This document shows, in pieces, positions 51,207-60,124 of a DNA stretch of 64,000 bases. The stretch's first letter is position 1. Every line of letters starts with the position of its first letter. The position numbers were made by a program, and so were the translations under genes. The notes below the pieces were generated by a model that worked only from the letters and a program-made list of their open reading frames with translations, had not been told where the DNA came from and ran no database searches. Origin of the DNA: Desulfocarbo indianensis (GTDB taxonomy: Bacteria > Desulfobacterota > Desulfarculia > Desulfarculales > Desulfarculaceae); the NCBI GenBank assembly GCA_001184205.1, contig LBMP01000002.1, positions 271,444 through 335,443 on the forward strand, read 5' to 3'.

Positions 51207-51839
51207 ATGCTCAGCCGCCTGTTCGCCTCGTGCCTGCTGCTGCTTTTCACCGCGTCGTTCGCCTGGAGCGGTCCCCAGGGCCCAGCGGAAATAAAGACAT
51301 ACCAGGGCAAGGAACTGTCGCCCTTTGACCGCCTCTATGACAACGCGGTGGAAAACCCGCTGGAGCGGCAGGCCAATAAAAAATCCTACCGCCTGAAGGT
51401 CGATGGCTTGGTCGCCAACCCCCTCAGCCTGACCTATGAGCAGGCGCTGGCCTTGCCCCACGTGCGGAGAGTGGTGGACATGCCCTGCGTGGAGGGCTGG
51501 ACCGAGACTCTGTTATACGAGGGCGTGCGCCTTGTGGACCTTCTTGAAAAGGCCGGCCTCAAGCCGGGAGCCGACAGGGTGGTGTTCCATACCGTGGGGA
51601 AAAGATACACCTCCTCCTTGAGCCTGGCCTACGTCAAGAAGGCCGATCTGCTGCTGGGCTTCAAGATCAACGGACTGACCTTGGACCAGAAGCGCGGCTT
51701 CCCTTTCCAGGCGGTGGCTCCCGGCAAGCTGGGCTACAAGTGGGTCAAGTGGATCGAGCGGGTGGAGGTAATTGATAAGCCCCGCCTGGGCTATTGGGAG
51801 CAACGGGGCTATTCCGACCAGGCCGACGCCAAAAGATAA
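51207..51839 (+). CDS. Exported molybdopterin-dependent oxidoreductase (sulfite oxidase fold)
   Basis: A 210-residue precursor with an uncleaved or Sec-type leader (MLSRLFASCLLLLFTASFAWS, no twin arginine). The mature part is a small molybdopterin-binding domain: VDGLVANPLSLTYEQALALP, MPCVEGW with Cys94 as the predicted Mo ligand, YEGVRLVDLLEKAGL, and APGKLGYKWVKWIERVEV. It is related to the MsrP/YedY-like and sulfite oxidase fold but much shorter. It lies after tatBC with its own promoter. Its substrate is unknown. RBS AAAGGG, 7 nt. Confidence 0.85.
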   Translation: MLSRLFASCLLLLFTASFAWSGPQGPAEIKTYQGKELSPFDRLYDNAVENPLERQANKKSYRLKVDGLVANPLSLTYEQALALPHVRRVVDMPCVEGWTETLLYEGVRLVDLLEKAGLKPGADRVVFHTVGKRYTSSLSLAYVKKADLLLGFKINGLTLDQKRGFPFQAVAPGKLGYKWVKWIERVEVIDKPRLGYWEQRGYSDQADAKR

Positions 51840-51927
51840 TCCTGGTGGGCCCTGGCTCGCGGCCGCGATGTTGGGCGGCCAAACCGCCCGGCCTGTAAAT
51901 TAGGGCGCGTGTCCCGGCCCCGGCGGA

Positions 51928-52950
51928 TCAACGCTTGCTGCGATGGTGCTGCACCCGGCGCATCACGAAATTGGCCAGAACTTTTTCATCCAGGCCGCCG
52001 GTCTCTTTTTTCACGCGCTCCAGGGGGATTTCCGCCCGGGCCATGGCTTTGTGGCCGCCGGCCGAACCCAGGGCCCCGAAGGCGCCCTCGGCGATCTTGC
52101 CGGCGTTATTGCGGGGGGTGGCGTTGCGTATGATGATTATAAGTTTGTCCTGGTAGATGCCGCTGACCGCCGAGGAATCCACGATGTCCACCTTCAGGAA
52201 GAAGTCGGCGATCTGCACCAGGTTGTCCGGGCTCTTGACCGCGCCCATGTAGGCGAACATGCAATGCTTGCGCAGCACCCGGCGGTCCAGGGCCTGGCGC
52301 AGGAGGTCCAGGTCCTTCACCCGCATCTCGCTGAATTCGATCTTGCGGAGAACCGATTGGTTGGCTTTGGGGAAAAGGAACTTGAAGGCCTTGACGTCTT
52401 CTTCCAGGCTGGGGCGCTGGAAGCCGGCGGTGTCGTTCTTGATTCCGTAGACCAGGGCCGTGGCCAGGCGCGGGGAGGGCTTTATCCGGGCGCCTTGCAG
52501 GTATTCGGTCATCATGGTGGAGGTGGCGCCGTAGCGGGGTCTTATGTCGGCGAAGGCAATCCCGTTGAGATCGCCCTGGGGGTGATGATCGATCACCACC
52601 TGGAAGGGCAGATCCTTGAAACTCTCGTGGTGGTGGGGTTGGGAATCCAGTATTACGAATTTGCTGAAATCCTGCGGCTTGATGGCGGACAAGGGCTCGC
52701 TGGGGATATTGAGCAGACGGCACATGGCCAAGTTGTCCGGGCGGGCGATCTCGTTGCTGCGCGCCACGGTCACCCCGGCCACCTTGCGCCACAGGAGCCT
52801 TTTCATGGCCAGGGCGGAGGCCAGGGCATCGGGATCGGCGGATATCACCACCAATACCTTGTCCTCCGGGTGGAACTGGCTGAGCAGCTTGCGGGCCTGC
52901 TCCGGCAAACTGCGCGGCTTCACGTTGGCCGCGGTGCGTTTATTGGGCAT
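51928..52950 (-). CDS. DHH-family phosphoesterase
   Basis: A 340-residue DHH-DHHA1 protein, probably a nanoRNase/pAp phosphatase-like Mn-dependent phosphoesterase. Metal-binding motifs seen: SADPDALASAL near residue 38, ILDSQPHH, VVIDHHPQGD near residue 120, and the DHHA1 motif GSAGGHKAMAR near residue 300. A basic N-terminus and C-terminus are noted. Monocistronic on the minus strand, convergent with the molybdopterin-fold gene. Confidence 0.9.
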   Translation of the reverse strand: MPNKRTAANVKPRSLPEQARKLLSQFHPEDKVLVVISADPDALASALAMKRLLWRKVAGVTVARSNEIARPDNLAMCRLLNIPSEPLSAIKPQDFSKFVILDSQPHHHESFKDLPFQVVIDHHPQGDLNGIAFADIRPRYGATSTMMTEYLQGARIKPSPRLATALVYGIKNDTAGFQRPSLEEDVKAFKFLFPKANQSVLRKIEFSEMRVKDLDLLRQALDRRVLRKHCMFAYMGAVKSPDNLVQIADFFLKVDIVDSSAVSGIYQDKLIIIIRNATPRNNAGKIAEGAFGALGSAGGHKAMARAEIPLERVKKETGGLDEKVLANFVMRRVQHHRSKR

Positions 52951-53042
52951 GGGCGCTTTCCGGTGAATTGGCTGATTAGTGTTTTAGCATAGCACCGCCG
53001 CGCCCCGACTACAACAGAGGCGAAATCGCCGGGCCTGATTAC

Positions 53043-53071
53043 TTGACTTGTTTTTGGTCTCATAATATACA
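53043..53071 (+). promoter_or_regulatory. Putative promoter of the carboxyltransferase gene
   Basis: TTGACT (53043-53048), a 17-bp spacer and TATACA (53066-53071) in an AT-rich patch 90 bp before the start. Confidence 0.5.
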
Positions 53072-53160
53072 AGCATGGGCGGATATGCCGCATAGGGCCT
53101 CAGCTTAGCGGCGGGGCACCACTACCCCTTAACCGGGGGCATCGAGAAAGAGGAGAAACC

Positions 53161-54666
53161 ATGAGTGAGAAGGAATGGGGTGGGAATCCCACCCCGCTGA
53201 AAGTGATGGACCTGACCTTGCGAGACGGCACCCAGTCCCTCTTCGCCACGCGCATGCGCACCGAGGACATGATCCCCGTGGCGGAACGCCTGGACGAGGC
53301 GGGTTTCTGGGCGGCCGAGGTTTGGGGCGGCGCCACCTTCGACTCCATGAGCCGCTTCCTGGGCGAAGACCCCTGGGAGCGGCCGCGCACCCTGCGTAAG
53401 TATTGCAAGAACACCCCGTTTTCCATGCTGCTGCGCGGCCAGAACCTGGTGGGCTACCGCAATTACGCCGACGACGTGGCCAAGGAATTCGTGGACCTGA
53501 GCTGCGAGGCGGGCATCAACGTTTTTCGCACCTTTGACGCCTTGAACGACTACCGCAACTTCGAGGCGGTGGTGGAGCGCATCAAGGCCAACGGCCAGCA
53601 TTTCCAGGGCACCATCTGCTATTCCCTGACCGAGCGCCGCATGGGCGGCGAGGTGTTCAATCTGGAGTACTACCTGGACAAGGCCCGCCAATTGGAGGAG
53701 ATGGGCGCGGATTCCATCTGCGTCAAAGACATGGCCGGCATCATTGCGCCTTACGACGCCTATACCCTCATCAAGGCATTGAAGGAACGCTGCAAGGCCC
53801 CCATTCACCTACACAGCCATTACACCAGCGGCATGGCCTCCATGAGCATGCTCAAGGCCGCCGAGGCCGGCGTGGACATCATCGACTGCTGTCTGGCGCC
53901 TTTCGCCCTGCGCACCAGCCATCCGGCGGTGGAGCCCATCATCGTGGCCCTGGAAGGCACCCCGCGCGACACCGGCCTGGACCTCAAGCTGATGCTGGAA
54001 ATGGGCGGGGAGCTGGAAAAGATAGCGCCCAAGTACCGCGACTACTGGATGCCCAACAAGATGAGCCCCATCGACACCGGCGTCCTGGTGCACCAGGTGC
54101 CCGGCGGCATGATCTCCAACCTGGTCTCCCAGTTGAAGGAGGCCAAGGCCCTGCACCGGCTGCCCGAGGTTTACAAGGAAGTGGCCTTCACCCGCGCCGA
54201 GCTGGGCACCCCGCCCCTGGTCACTCCCACCAGCCAGATCGTGGGCGTGCAGGCGGTGTTGAACGTGCTGTTCGGCAAATACAAGCTGGTGACCAACGAG
54301 GTCAAGGGCCTGGCCTACGGCCTCTACGGCCAGACCCCCACCGAGGTTTATCCCGAGGTGCGCAAAAAGGTGCTCAAGGGCTATGCCCGCGGCCAGGAGC
54401 CCATCACCTGCCGGCCGGCCGACATTCTGGAGCCCGAACTGGAAGAGGCCAAGGCCCGGGTGAAGGATATCCCCGGCGCGGACAAGTTCGACGTGATGAC
54501 CGCTGCCATCTACGACATCACCGGCACCCAGTTCGTGAAGATCAAGCGCGGCGTGGAGCCCATGCCCGCCGCCATGAAGGGCAAGAGCCTGGAGGACATC
54601 AAGGAAGAAGACGCGGCCCTGGAAGAGTGCCTGAAGCAGCTCAAGGCCAAGAAAGCCGGCAAGTAG
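53161..54666 (+). CDS. Pyruvate/oxaloacetate carboxyltransferase subunit without biotin domain
   Basis: A 501-residue protein of the oxaloacetate decarboxylase alpha / pyruvate carboxylase subunit B / transcarboxylase 5S group. VMDLTLRDGTQSLFATRM is the metal-binding start of the TIM barrel; GGATFDSMSRFLGEDPWERPRTLRK, RGQNLVGYRNYADDVAKEFV, SICVKDMAGIIAPYDA and HLHSHYTSGMASMSMLKA follow. A PYC_OADA helical domain occupies the end. The usual C-terminal biotinyl (AMKM) domain is absent, so biotin must come from a separate carrier. RBS AAGAGGAG. It has its own promoter and a strong terminator. Confidence 0.93.
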   Translation: MSEKEWGGNPTPLKVMDLTLRDGTQSLFATRMRTEDMIPVAERLDEAGFWAAEVWGGATFDSMSRFLGEDPWERPRTLRKYCKNTPFSMLLRGQNLVGYRNYADDVAKEFVDLSCEAGINVFRTFDALNDYRNFEAVVERIKANGQHFQGTICYSLTERRMGGEVFNLEYYLDKARQLEEMGADSICVKDMAGIIAPYDAYTLIKALKERCKAPIHLHSHYTSGMASMSMLKAAEAGVDIIDCCLAPFALRTSHPAVEPIIVALEGTPRDTGLDLKLMLEMGGELEKIAPKYRDYWMPNKMSPIDTGVLVHQVPGGMISNLVSQLKEAKALHRLPEVYKEVAFTRAELGTPPLVTPTSQIVGVQAVLNVLFGKYKLVTNEVKGLAYGLYGQTPTEVYPEVRKKVLKGYARGQEPITCRPADILEPELEEAKARVKDIPGADKFDVMTAAIYDITGTQFVKIKRGVEPMPAAMKGKSLEDIKEEDAALEECLKQLKAKKAGK

Positions 54667-54690
54667 CCGGATATTTCATTGCGATATCAC

Positions 54691-54726
54691 AGCCGCCGCC
54701 GGCCGATGCCGGCGGCGGCTTTTTTT
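54691..54726 (+). terminator. Intrinsic terminator after the carboxyltransferase gene
   Basis: A 13-bp GC-rich stem (54691-54703 with 54708-54720), a CGAT loop and seven T. It also separates this gene from the convergent MBL gene. Confidence 0.95.
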
Positions 54727-54731
54727 GCGGC

Positions 54732-55562
54732 TCAATAATGCGAGTACATCACCTTGGGATTGACGCCGTCGGTTGCAAAGTTGAGATGGTAATGCAGGTC
54801 GGTGCGGTAGTAGTCCCGGCCGTGGTTGTCGAACAGGTCTATCACCGGCTGGTGGGGATGGGAATAAGGCCGCACGTGGGCGCTGATTCCCAATAGCGCG
54901 GCGGCCGGGCAATGATCAAACCAGGGCGTGGACCCGCCGGGACCGAAGGTGCCGTTCACCGAGCCATGGTGCGGCACCTTGAAAAACACGGCGTCCTGGG
55001 GGATGTTGCCGGCGATTTGCTCCCAAACCTCTTCTTCCGCATCCCCGGTCAGCACCATGGCGTTTTGCCCCAGGCGCAACACCAGCACCACGGAATTATT
55101 GTTTTCGTTTCGCCGGTCCAGGGAATCATGGCGGGGCCAGAGTATCTCCATGTCCACCTCGCCCCACTTGGGAAGTATCTTGCTGCTATCCACCGACTGG
55201 TGATGGGCTACATTGCTGGAACGGTTGGCGTAGCGGATGAGATCGATCTGCCCGCCCCAGTTGATGGATTTGGGATACCAGAATTGGCGGGTTCCGAATT
55301 TCATCATGATGAATTTCAAGCCTTGTCCATGGTCGGAGTGGGCATGGCTCAGGAGCACGAAGTCCAGCACCCGGGGCGTATTGCGCCAGTCGATTCCCCG
55401 TTTTTCAAAATGGCGGCGCAGAAAGGTGAAAGAGGATTTTTCCGAGGCTTCGTCATTGGAGTCGATCAGGCCGCAATGATAACCGCCCTGGTCGTCCTCG
55501 TGCTCGATCAGGATGGAATCGCCCCAGCCCACGTCTATCAACACGGCGTTCAAAGTTCCCAT
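54732..55562 (-). CDS. MBL-fold hydrolase, ComEC/Rec2-like
   Basis: A 276-residue soluble metallo-beta-lactamase-fold protein. The metal motif is LLSHAHSDHGQG (H73, H75, D77, H78); LIDVGWGDSILIEHEDD and VLTGDAEEEVWEQI, VFFKVPHHGSVNGTF are typical of the stand-alone ComEC-like MBL group. The hydrolysed substrate may be a nucleic acid or nucleotide, but nothing fixes it. ATG 55562 has AGGAGGT. It is the second gene of a pair, 18 bp after an unknown gene. Codon and base use look slightly less GC-biased than neighbours. Confidence 0.85.
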   Translation of the reverse strand: MGTLNAVLIDVGWGDSILIEHEDDQGGYHCGLIDSNDEASEKSSFTFLRRHFEKRGIDWRNTPRVLDFVLLSHAHSDHGQGLKFIMMKFGTRQFWYPKSINWGGQIDLIRYANRSSNVAHHQSVDSSKILPKWGEVDMEILWPRHDSLDRRNENNNSVVLVLRLGQNAMVLTGDAEEEVWEQIAGNIPQDAVFFKVPHHGSVNGTFGPGGSTPWFDHCPAAALLGISAHVRPYSHPHQPVIDLFDNHGRDYYRTDLHYHLNFATDGVNPKVMYSHY

Positions 55563-55580
55563 GGGGACCTCCTTGAGGCG

Positions 55581-56195
55581 CTATTCTTCATAGCGCAGGC
55601 TGAAGTCGGCGTTCTTGGGATAGATCGCCACGGCGGCCTGGATGTGAAAGGACTCCCAGTCGGTGAAAGCCTCCTCCTCCTGGGGACTGCGCACCGCCTG
55701 ATCTTTCATCTTCCGGCAATGCTCCTCGAATTCCGCTTGGCCCAGACGGCCGGCGGCGTGCAGGTAGGCGGCGGTGAAAAGGTCAAGGCCCAGCCGGTAG
55801 GTTTTGCCGATTTCCCGGCCCTTCCCCAGCAGGCGATTGGGCAGCCAAAGGCTGCCGCTGTTCACCAGCCAGTCGATTCGCTCCTCTATGAAATCGAAGG
55901 TTTCGTCTATTTGCTCGCGCGATTCAAAGCGCCCCCCGCCCAAAGGCCCGGTTATGACCCCGCCAAAGGAAAGAAAACCGAACAAGACTCCCCCTCCCTC
56001 TTGCCGCAGCAAGGCGGTTTTGCCTGCGGCGCCGAGGCCTTCTTGGTCGAGGTACCATTCCGCGACGAAGTAGGTACAGCGGGTCATGGGGAATTCCTCG
56101 GCGGTTTTGACGCTGTCCACCAGGACCGGGACCGAAGGCTCCATTCCGCCCTGAGCCGCCCCGATTGCCAGGGCGAGATCGATGTGATTTGCCAT
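55581..56195 (-). CDS. Hypothetical protein paired with the MBL-fold gene
   Basis: A 204-residue protein I do not recognise. It has no signal peptide or membrane segment; a Gly-rich part (GGGVLFGFLSFGGVITGPLGGGRF) precedes a largely helical C-terminal half (QIDETFDFIEERIDWLVNSG, FTAAYLHAAGRLGQAEFEEH). It starts at ATG 56195 after GGGGGGT. It lies 18 bp upstream of the MBL gene on the same strand, so the two are probably one unit. The first 13 residues of the longer open frame were excluded. Confidence 0.7.
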   Translation of the reverse strand: MANHIDLALAIGAAQGGMEPSVPVLVDSVKTAEEFPMTRCTYFVAEWYLDQEGLGAAGKTALLRQEGGGVLFGFLSFGGVITGPLGGGRFESREQIDETFDFIEERIDWLVNSGSLWLPNRLLGKGREIGKTYRLGLDLFTAAYLHAAGRLGQAEFEEHCRKMKDQAVRSPQEEEAFTDWESFHIQAAVAIYPKNADFSLRYEE

Positions 56196-56410
56196 GCATA
56201 CCCCCCTACGTAAAAATGGCCCACGGGCGCGCACCCATGAACCGTGAAGTTGGCCAAACCTCTTGCCCCCTTATCAGGGTCTCAGCCCTGGGGCCGGCCG
56301 GTCAAGCCCAAAGCGCGAACTTGCCAGAATGCTTGCCTTGCCGCACAATGAGTCCTAAGAAGCGTTAGCATTATCAATGAGGGGGCCCCATGATCAAGGA
56401 GTAATGATCC

Positions 56411-56926
56411 GTGGTTAGCCAAAAAATGACCGACGCGATTAACGAGCAGATCAACGCCGAGCTTTACAGCGCCTATCTTTACATGTCCATGGCGGCGTAT
56501 TTCGAGGACCTCCAACTGCCGGGCATGGCCCACTGGATGGTGGTGCAATCCCAGGAGGAGATGAGCCACGCCCTGCGTTTTTACAAGCACCTCAACGAGC
56601 GCGGCGGCAGGGCCATCCTGAAGGCCATCGAGGGGCCGGAGACCCAGTGGGCTGCGCCGCTGGCCTGTTTCCAGGCCGTGGCGGAGCACGAGGCCAAGGT
56701 GACCTCGCTGATAAACGGGCTCATGCGCCTGGCCCGCCAGGAGGATGACTACGCCAGCGAGAGCTTCCTGCAATGGTTCGTGAACGAGCAGGTGGAGGAG
56801 GAAGCCAGCGCCGCCGAGGTGGTGGGTAAGCTGAAATTGGTGGCCGAGACCCAGGGCGGCTTGTTCATGCTGGACAAGGAGCTGGCGGCCAGGGTTTTCA
56901 ACATGCCGCCGGACCTGACCATTTAG
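56411..56926 (+). CDS. ftnA: Ferritin
   Basis: A 171-residue four-helix ferritin that stores iron in a 24-mer shell in the cytoplasm. Di-iron ligands are in INEQINAELYSAYLYMSMAAYF (Glu) and QSQEEMSHALRFYKHL (E-x2-H); EHEAKVTSLINGLMRLARQEDDYASESFLQWFVNEQVEEEA follows. Translation starts at GTG 56411 with AAGGAG 9 nt upstream. No heme-binding Met typical of bacterioferritin stands out. Confidence 0.93.
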   Translation: MVSQKMTDAINEQINAELYSAYLYMSMAAYFEDLQLPGMAHWMVVQSQEEMSHALRFYKHLNERGGRAILKAIEGPETQWAAPLACFQAVAEHEAKVTSLINGLMRLARQEDDYASESFLQWFVNEQVEEEASAAEVVGKLKLVAETQGGLFMLDKELAARVFNMPPDLTI

Positions 56927-57005
56927 GAGCCGCCGTTCACCTTCAATCACTTTCGGGCCAGGTTGGGCATGCTCTTGCCACTGGACCGTGGGGATAGTAT
57001 TTGCC

Positions 57006-58538
57006 ATGACCCCCAAAAAACTGATGATGATCTGTTGCATGCTGTCAGCGGCCGCCCTCGCCGCGGGCGGGGCCTGGGCCGCCGAAAAACAAGCCGCCCC
57101 CGCATCGCCGCCCATCAGCGAGGCCACCCAAGCCTGTCTTGATTGCCATAGCCTGGCCACGCCCGGCATCGTGGCCGATTGGAAAAAAAGCCGCATGGCC
57201 AAGCGCACGCCCGCCATGGGGCTGAAGGCGCCGGAAATGGAGCGCCGCATCACGGCCAAGGCCGCGGACATACCCCGGGAGTGGCTGGACGTGGCGGTGG
57301 GCTGCGCCGAGTGTCACACCCTGCGGGCGGAAAAGCACCCCGCCACCTTTGACCATGAGGGCTTCCAGGTGCACACCGTGGTCTCGCCGGAAGACTGCGC
57401 CACCTGCCATACCCAGGAGCGCCGCGAATTCGGGCAAAACCTGATGGCCCACGCCCGGGGCAACCTGATCAACAACCCGGTCTACATGGACCTGGCCGAT
57501 CACGTTAACGCCGTGGTAAAGGTGACTGGCGGAAAGGCCGCTTATCTGAAGCCCACGCCGGGGGACGAAGCGGAATCCTGTCTTTACTGCCACGGCACCG
57601 AGATAAAGGCCGATGGCCAGCGGGTGATCAACAACCCCGCCATGGGCGAGGTGACGGTGACGAAACTGAGCGGCTGGCCCAACCGGGGCGTGGGACGCAA
57701 AAACCCCGACGGCTCCCTGGGCTCCTGCACCGCCTGCCACACCCGGCATCAATTCTCCATAGCCATGGCCCGCAAGCCCGCGGCCTGCGCCGAATGCCAC
57801 AAGGGACCCGACGTGCCCGCTTACAAGGTATACGAGGTGAGCGAGCACGGCGGCATTTACCGGGCCATGGGTGGCACCTGGGATTTCCAGGCGCTGCCCT
57901 GGACCGTGGGCAGGGATTTCAGCGCCCCCACCTGCGCCGCCTGCCATGTGAGCCTTCTGGTCTCCGCCGACGGCGCGGTGCTGGCCAAGCGCAGCCACCG
58001 CATGAACGACCGGCTGTGGGTGCGGCTCATCGGTCTGATCTACTCCCATCCCCATCCCAAGGACCCGGACACCAGCAAGATCAAAAACGCCGAGGGCCGC
58101 AGCCTGGCCACCGCCCTGGACGGCCGCCCCGCCGCCAGCTATCTCATCGACGAAAAGGAGCAGGAGGCGCGCCGCGAAACCATGAGCAAGGTTTGCCTGG
58201 CCTGTCACGGGACCCAGTGGGTGGACGGGCAGCTCCGGGAGAGGCTCACCGCCTCCACGGCGGCGGCCGACGCCATGGTCCTGGCCGCCACCCGGACCAT
58301 GCAGGAGGCGTGGCGAAAGGGCCTGGCCACGGGGCCCGCTAAGGGCGGCTCCCCGTTCGACGAATACATCGAGCAGCTCTGGACCGAGCAGTGGCTGTTC
58401 CATGCCAATTCGATGCGCATGGCCTCGGCCATGATGGGCGCGGACATGGGGGTGTTCGAAAGCGGCCGCTGGAACCTGCATAAGAATTTGAGCCACATGC
58501 GGGACTGGCTGCAAACCCGCCAGGACCCGGCCAGGTAG
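57006..58538 (+). CDS. Octaheme hydroxylamine-oxidoreductase-like cytochrome c
   Basis: A 510-residue precursor with a signal peptide (to about residue 26). Eight CXXCH motifs are at C44, C100, C131, C192, C241, C261, C310 and C397, the number and spacing of the HAO family. The C-terminus (EQWLFHANSMRMASAMMGADMGVFESGRWNL) matches the HAO helical domain. In bacteria without nitrification, such proteins often reduce nitrite or hydroxylamine. No long C-terminal Tyr-containing region is evident, so an oxidising HAO is less likely. The gene lies upstream of a DUF362 gene at 9 bp. Confidence 0.88.
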   Translation: MTPKKLMMICCMLSAAALAAGGAWAAEKQAAPASPPISEATQACLDCHSLATPGIVADWKKSRMAKRTPAMGLKAPEMERRITAKAADIPREWLDVAVGCAECHTLRAEKHPATFDHEGFQVHTVVSPEDCATCHTQERREFGQNLMAHARGNLINNPVYMDLADHVNAVVKVTGGKAAYLKPTPGDEAESCLYCHGTEIKADGQRVINNPAMGEVTVTKLSGWPNRGVGRKNPDGSLGSCTACHTRHQFSIAMARKPAACAECHKGPDVPAYKVYEVSEHGGIYRAMGGTWDFQALPWTVGRDFSAPTCAACHVSLLVSADGAVLAKRSHRMNDRLWVRLIGLIYSHPHPKDPDTSKIKNAEGRSLATALDGRPAASYLIDEKEQEARRETMSKVCLACHGTQWVDGQLRERLTASTAAADAMVLAATRTMQEAWRKGLATGPAKGGSPFDEYIEQLWTEQWLFHANSMRMASAMMGADMGVFESGRWNLHKNLSHMRDWLQTRQDPAR

Positions 58539-58547
58539 AGGGCCGCG

Positions 58548-59453
58548 GTGCACACGGTGGTTCTTTGCCAGGATTCCGACCGGACCGCGGGCCTGGTCAA
58601 GGCCCTGGCCGGCCTGTGGCCCGATCTGAAGGACGACCCGGTGCGCGGCAAGGAGGTGCTGATCAAGCCCAATTACAACACCGCCGATCCCGCGCCGGGC
58701 TCCAGCGACAACGCCACCATCCTGACCCTGGTGGATGAGCTTTGGCGGCGGGGAGCCAGGAGCATCCGCCTGGGCGAGCGGAGCTGGCGCGACACCGGGG
58801 AGGTGCTGCGGAGCAAGGGCATCCTGCCCGAGCTGGCCAGGCGCCAGGTGGAAGTCATGGTGTTCGACGAGCTGCCCGCCAGGGATTGGGTGGAGTTCAA
58901 GGTGCCCGGCCACCACTGGCCCCAGGGCTTCGCCGTGTTCCGGCCCATGCTGGAGGCGGAATGCCTGGTGGAGGCCTGCTGCCTCAAGACCCACCAATAC
59001 GGCGGCGGCTTTACCATGTCCTTGAAGCTGGCGGTGGGCGCGGTGCCGGGGGCCGGCCAGGGCGCGGCCTACATGAACGCCCTGCATTCCTCCCCCCGCC
59101 AGCAAAGCATGATAGCCGAGATCAACACGGCCTTCACGCCGGACATAATCGTGATGGACGCGGTGGAGGCTTTCACCGATGGCGGGCCCATGGAGGGTAG
59201 GCGCAAGAAGGGCGAGGCCACCCTGGCGGCGGCCAACCGGGTGGCCATGGACGCGGCGGGCCTGGCCTGCCTGAAGCGCCTGGGCTCGAACTGGTCCGTC
59301 ATGGCCACGCCCATTTGGGAGCAGGAGCAGATAAAACGGGCCGTGGAGCTGGGCTTGGGTCCGGCCGAGCCGGGCCTGGTGCGCATAAAGCCGGCGGATG
59401 AAAACAGCCTCGCCTACGCCCAGGAGGTGGCCGACATTCTGGCCAGGGGATGA
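58548..59453 (+). CDS. DUF362 domain protein
   Basis: A 301-residue DUF362 protein. Family segments: VLIKPNYNTADPAPGSSDNATIL near residue 39, RLGERSWRDT, LVEACCLKTHQYGGGFTMSLKLAVG and IIVMDAVEAFTDGGPMEGR. DUF362 proteins are often linked to iron-sulfur or metal-containing oxidoreductases, but activity is unknown. There is no ferredoxin extension here. GTG 58548, preceded by GAGGG, begins 9 bp after the octaheme cytochrome stop, so the two form one transcript. Confidence 0.85.
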   Translation: MHTVVLCQDSDRTAGLVKALAGLWPDLKDDPVRGKEVLIKPNYNTADPAPGSSDNATILTLVDELWRRGARSIRLGERSWRDTGEVLRSKGILPELARRQVEVMVFDELPARDWVEFKVPGHHWPQGFAVFRPMLEAECLVEACCLKTHQYGGGFTMSLKLAVGAVPGAGQGAAYMNALHSSPRQQSMIAEINTAFTPDIIVMDAVEAFTDGGPMEGRRKKGEATLAAANRVAMDAAGLACLKRLGSNWSVMATPIWEQEQIKRAVELGLGPAEPGLVRIKPADENSLAYAQEVADILARG

Positions 59454-59479
59454 GAGGCGGCAAAGGGCGGGAAAGGCCG

Positions 59480-60124
59480 CTAGACGCCTCGGGTGTCGGG
59501 CGGCCAGATGTATTTGTGCATCTGAAGCTGAAAGCGCACCGGCAGCTGGTCGGCCAGGAGCCATTCCACGGCCAGCCGGGGTTCCAACTGGCCGTGCACC
59601 GTGGAGAGCAATACCCCGCAGCGTTGGGCCAGCCCATGGGTTTGGATTATGTCCCTGGCGTATTCGTAGTCGCCGCGGTCGGCCAGGACCAGCTTGACTT
59701 CGTCTTGGGGCTTGAGGGCCGCCAGGTTTTCCCAGCGGGTCCGCTGGGACATGCCCGAAGAGGGGCACTTGATGTCCATTATGATGTGGGCGCGCTGGTC
59801 CAGGCCGCTTATGTCCTCGCAGCCGTTGGTCTCCACCAGCACGGTGCGGCCGGCGCGGCAAAGAGCCGCGATCAGCGCCGGCGCGCCGGCCTGGCACATG
59901 GGCTCGCCGCCGGTTACCTCCACCAGGCCGGGGCCCTGGGCGGCGACCTGCGCCAATATAGACTCCAGGGAGAGATCGCTGCCGCCCTGTTTGGCATAGG
60001 CGGTGTCGCACCAGCGGCAATCCAGCGGGCAGCCGGCCAGCCGCACGAAAACGCAAGGCAGGCCAGCCCAGGATGATTCGCCCTGGATGCTTTTGAATAT
60101 TTCGCATATCCTCAGTATCGCCAT
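59480..60124 (-). CDS. queE: 7-carboxy-7-deazaguanine synthase
   Basis: A 214-residue radical SAM enzyme that makes the 7-deazaguanine ring in the queuosine/archaeosine precursor pathway. EIFKSIQGESSWAGLPCVFVRLAGCPLDCRWCDT holds the cluster Cys (C32, C36, C39; C-x3-C-x2-C) and VEVTGGEPMCQ, VLVETNG and IIMDIKCPSSG are family segments. It ends with FQLQMHKYIWPP. ATG 60124 has a weak RBS. Other que genes are not in the window. Confidence 0.93.
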   Translation of the reverse strand: MAILRICEIFKSIQGESSWAGLPCVFVRLAGCPLDCRWCDTAYAKQGGSDLSLESILAQVAAQGPGLVEVTGGEPMCQAGAPALIAALCRAGRTVLVETNGCEDISGLDQRAHIIMDIKCPSSGMSQRTRWENLAALKPQDEVKLVLADRGDYEYARDIIQTHGLAQRCGVLLSTVHGQLEPRLAVEWLLADQLPVRFQLQMHKYIWPPDTRGV

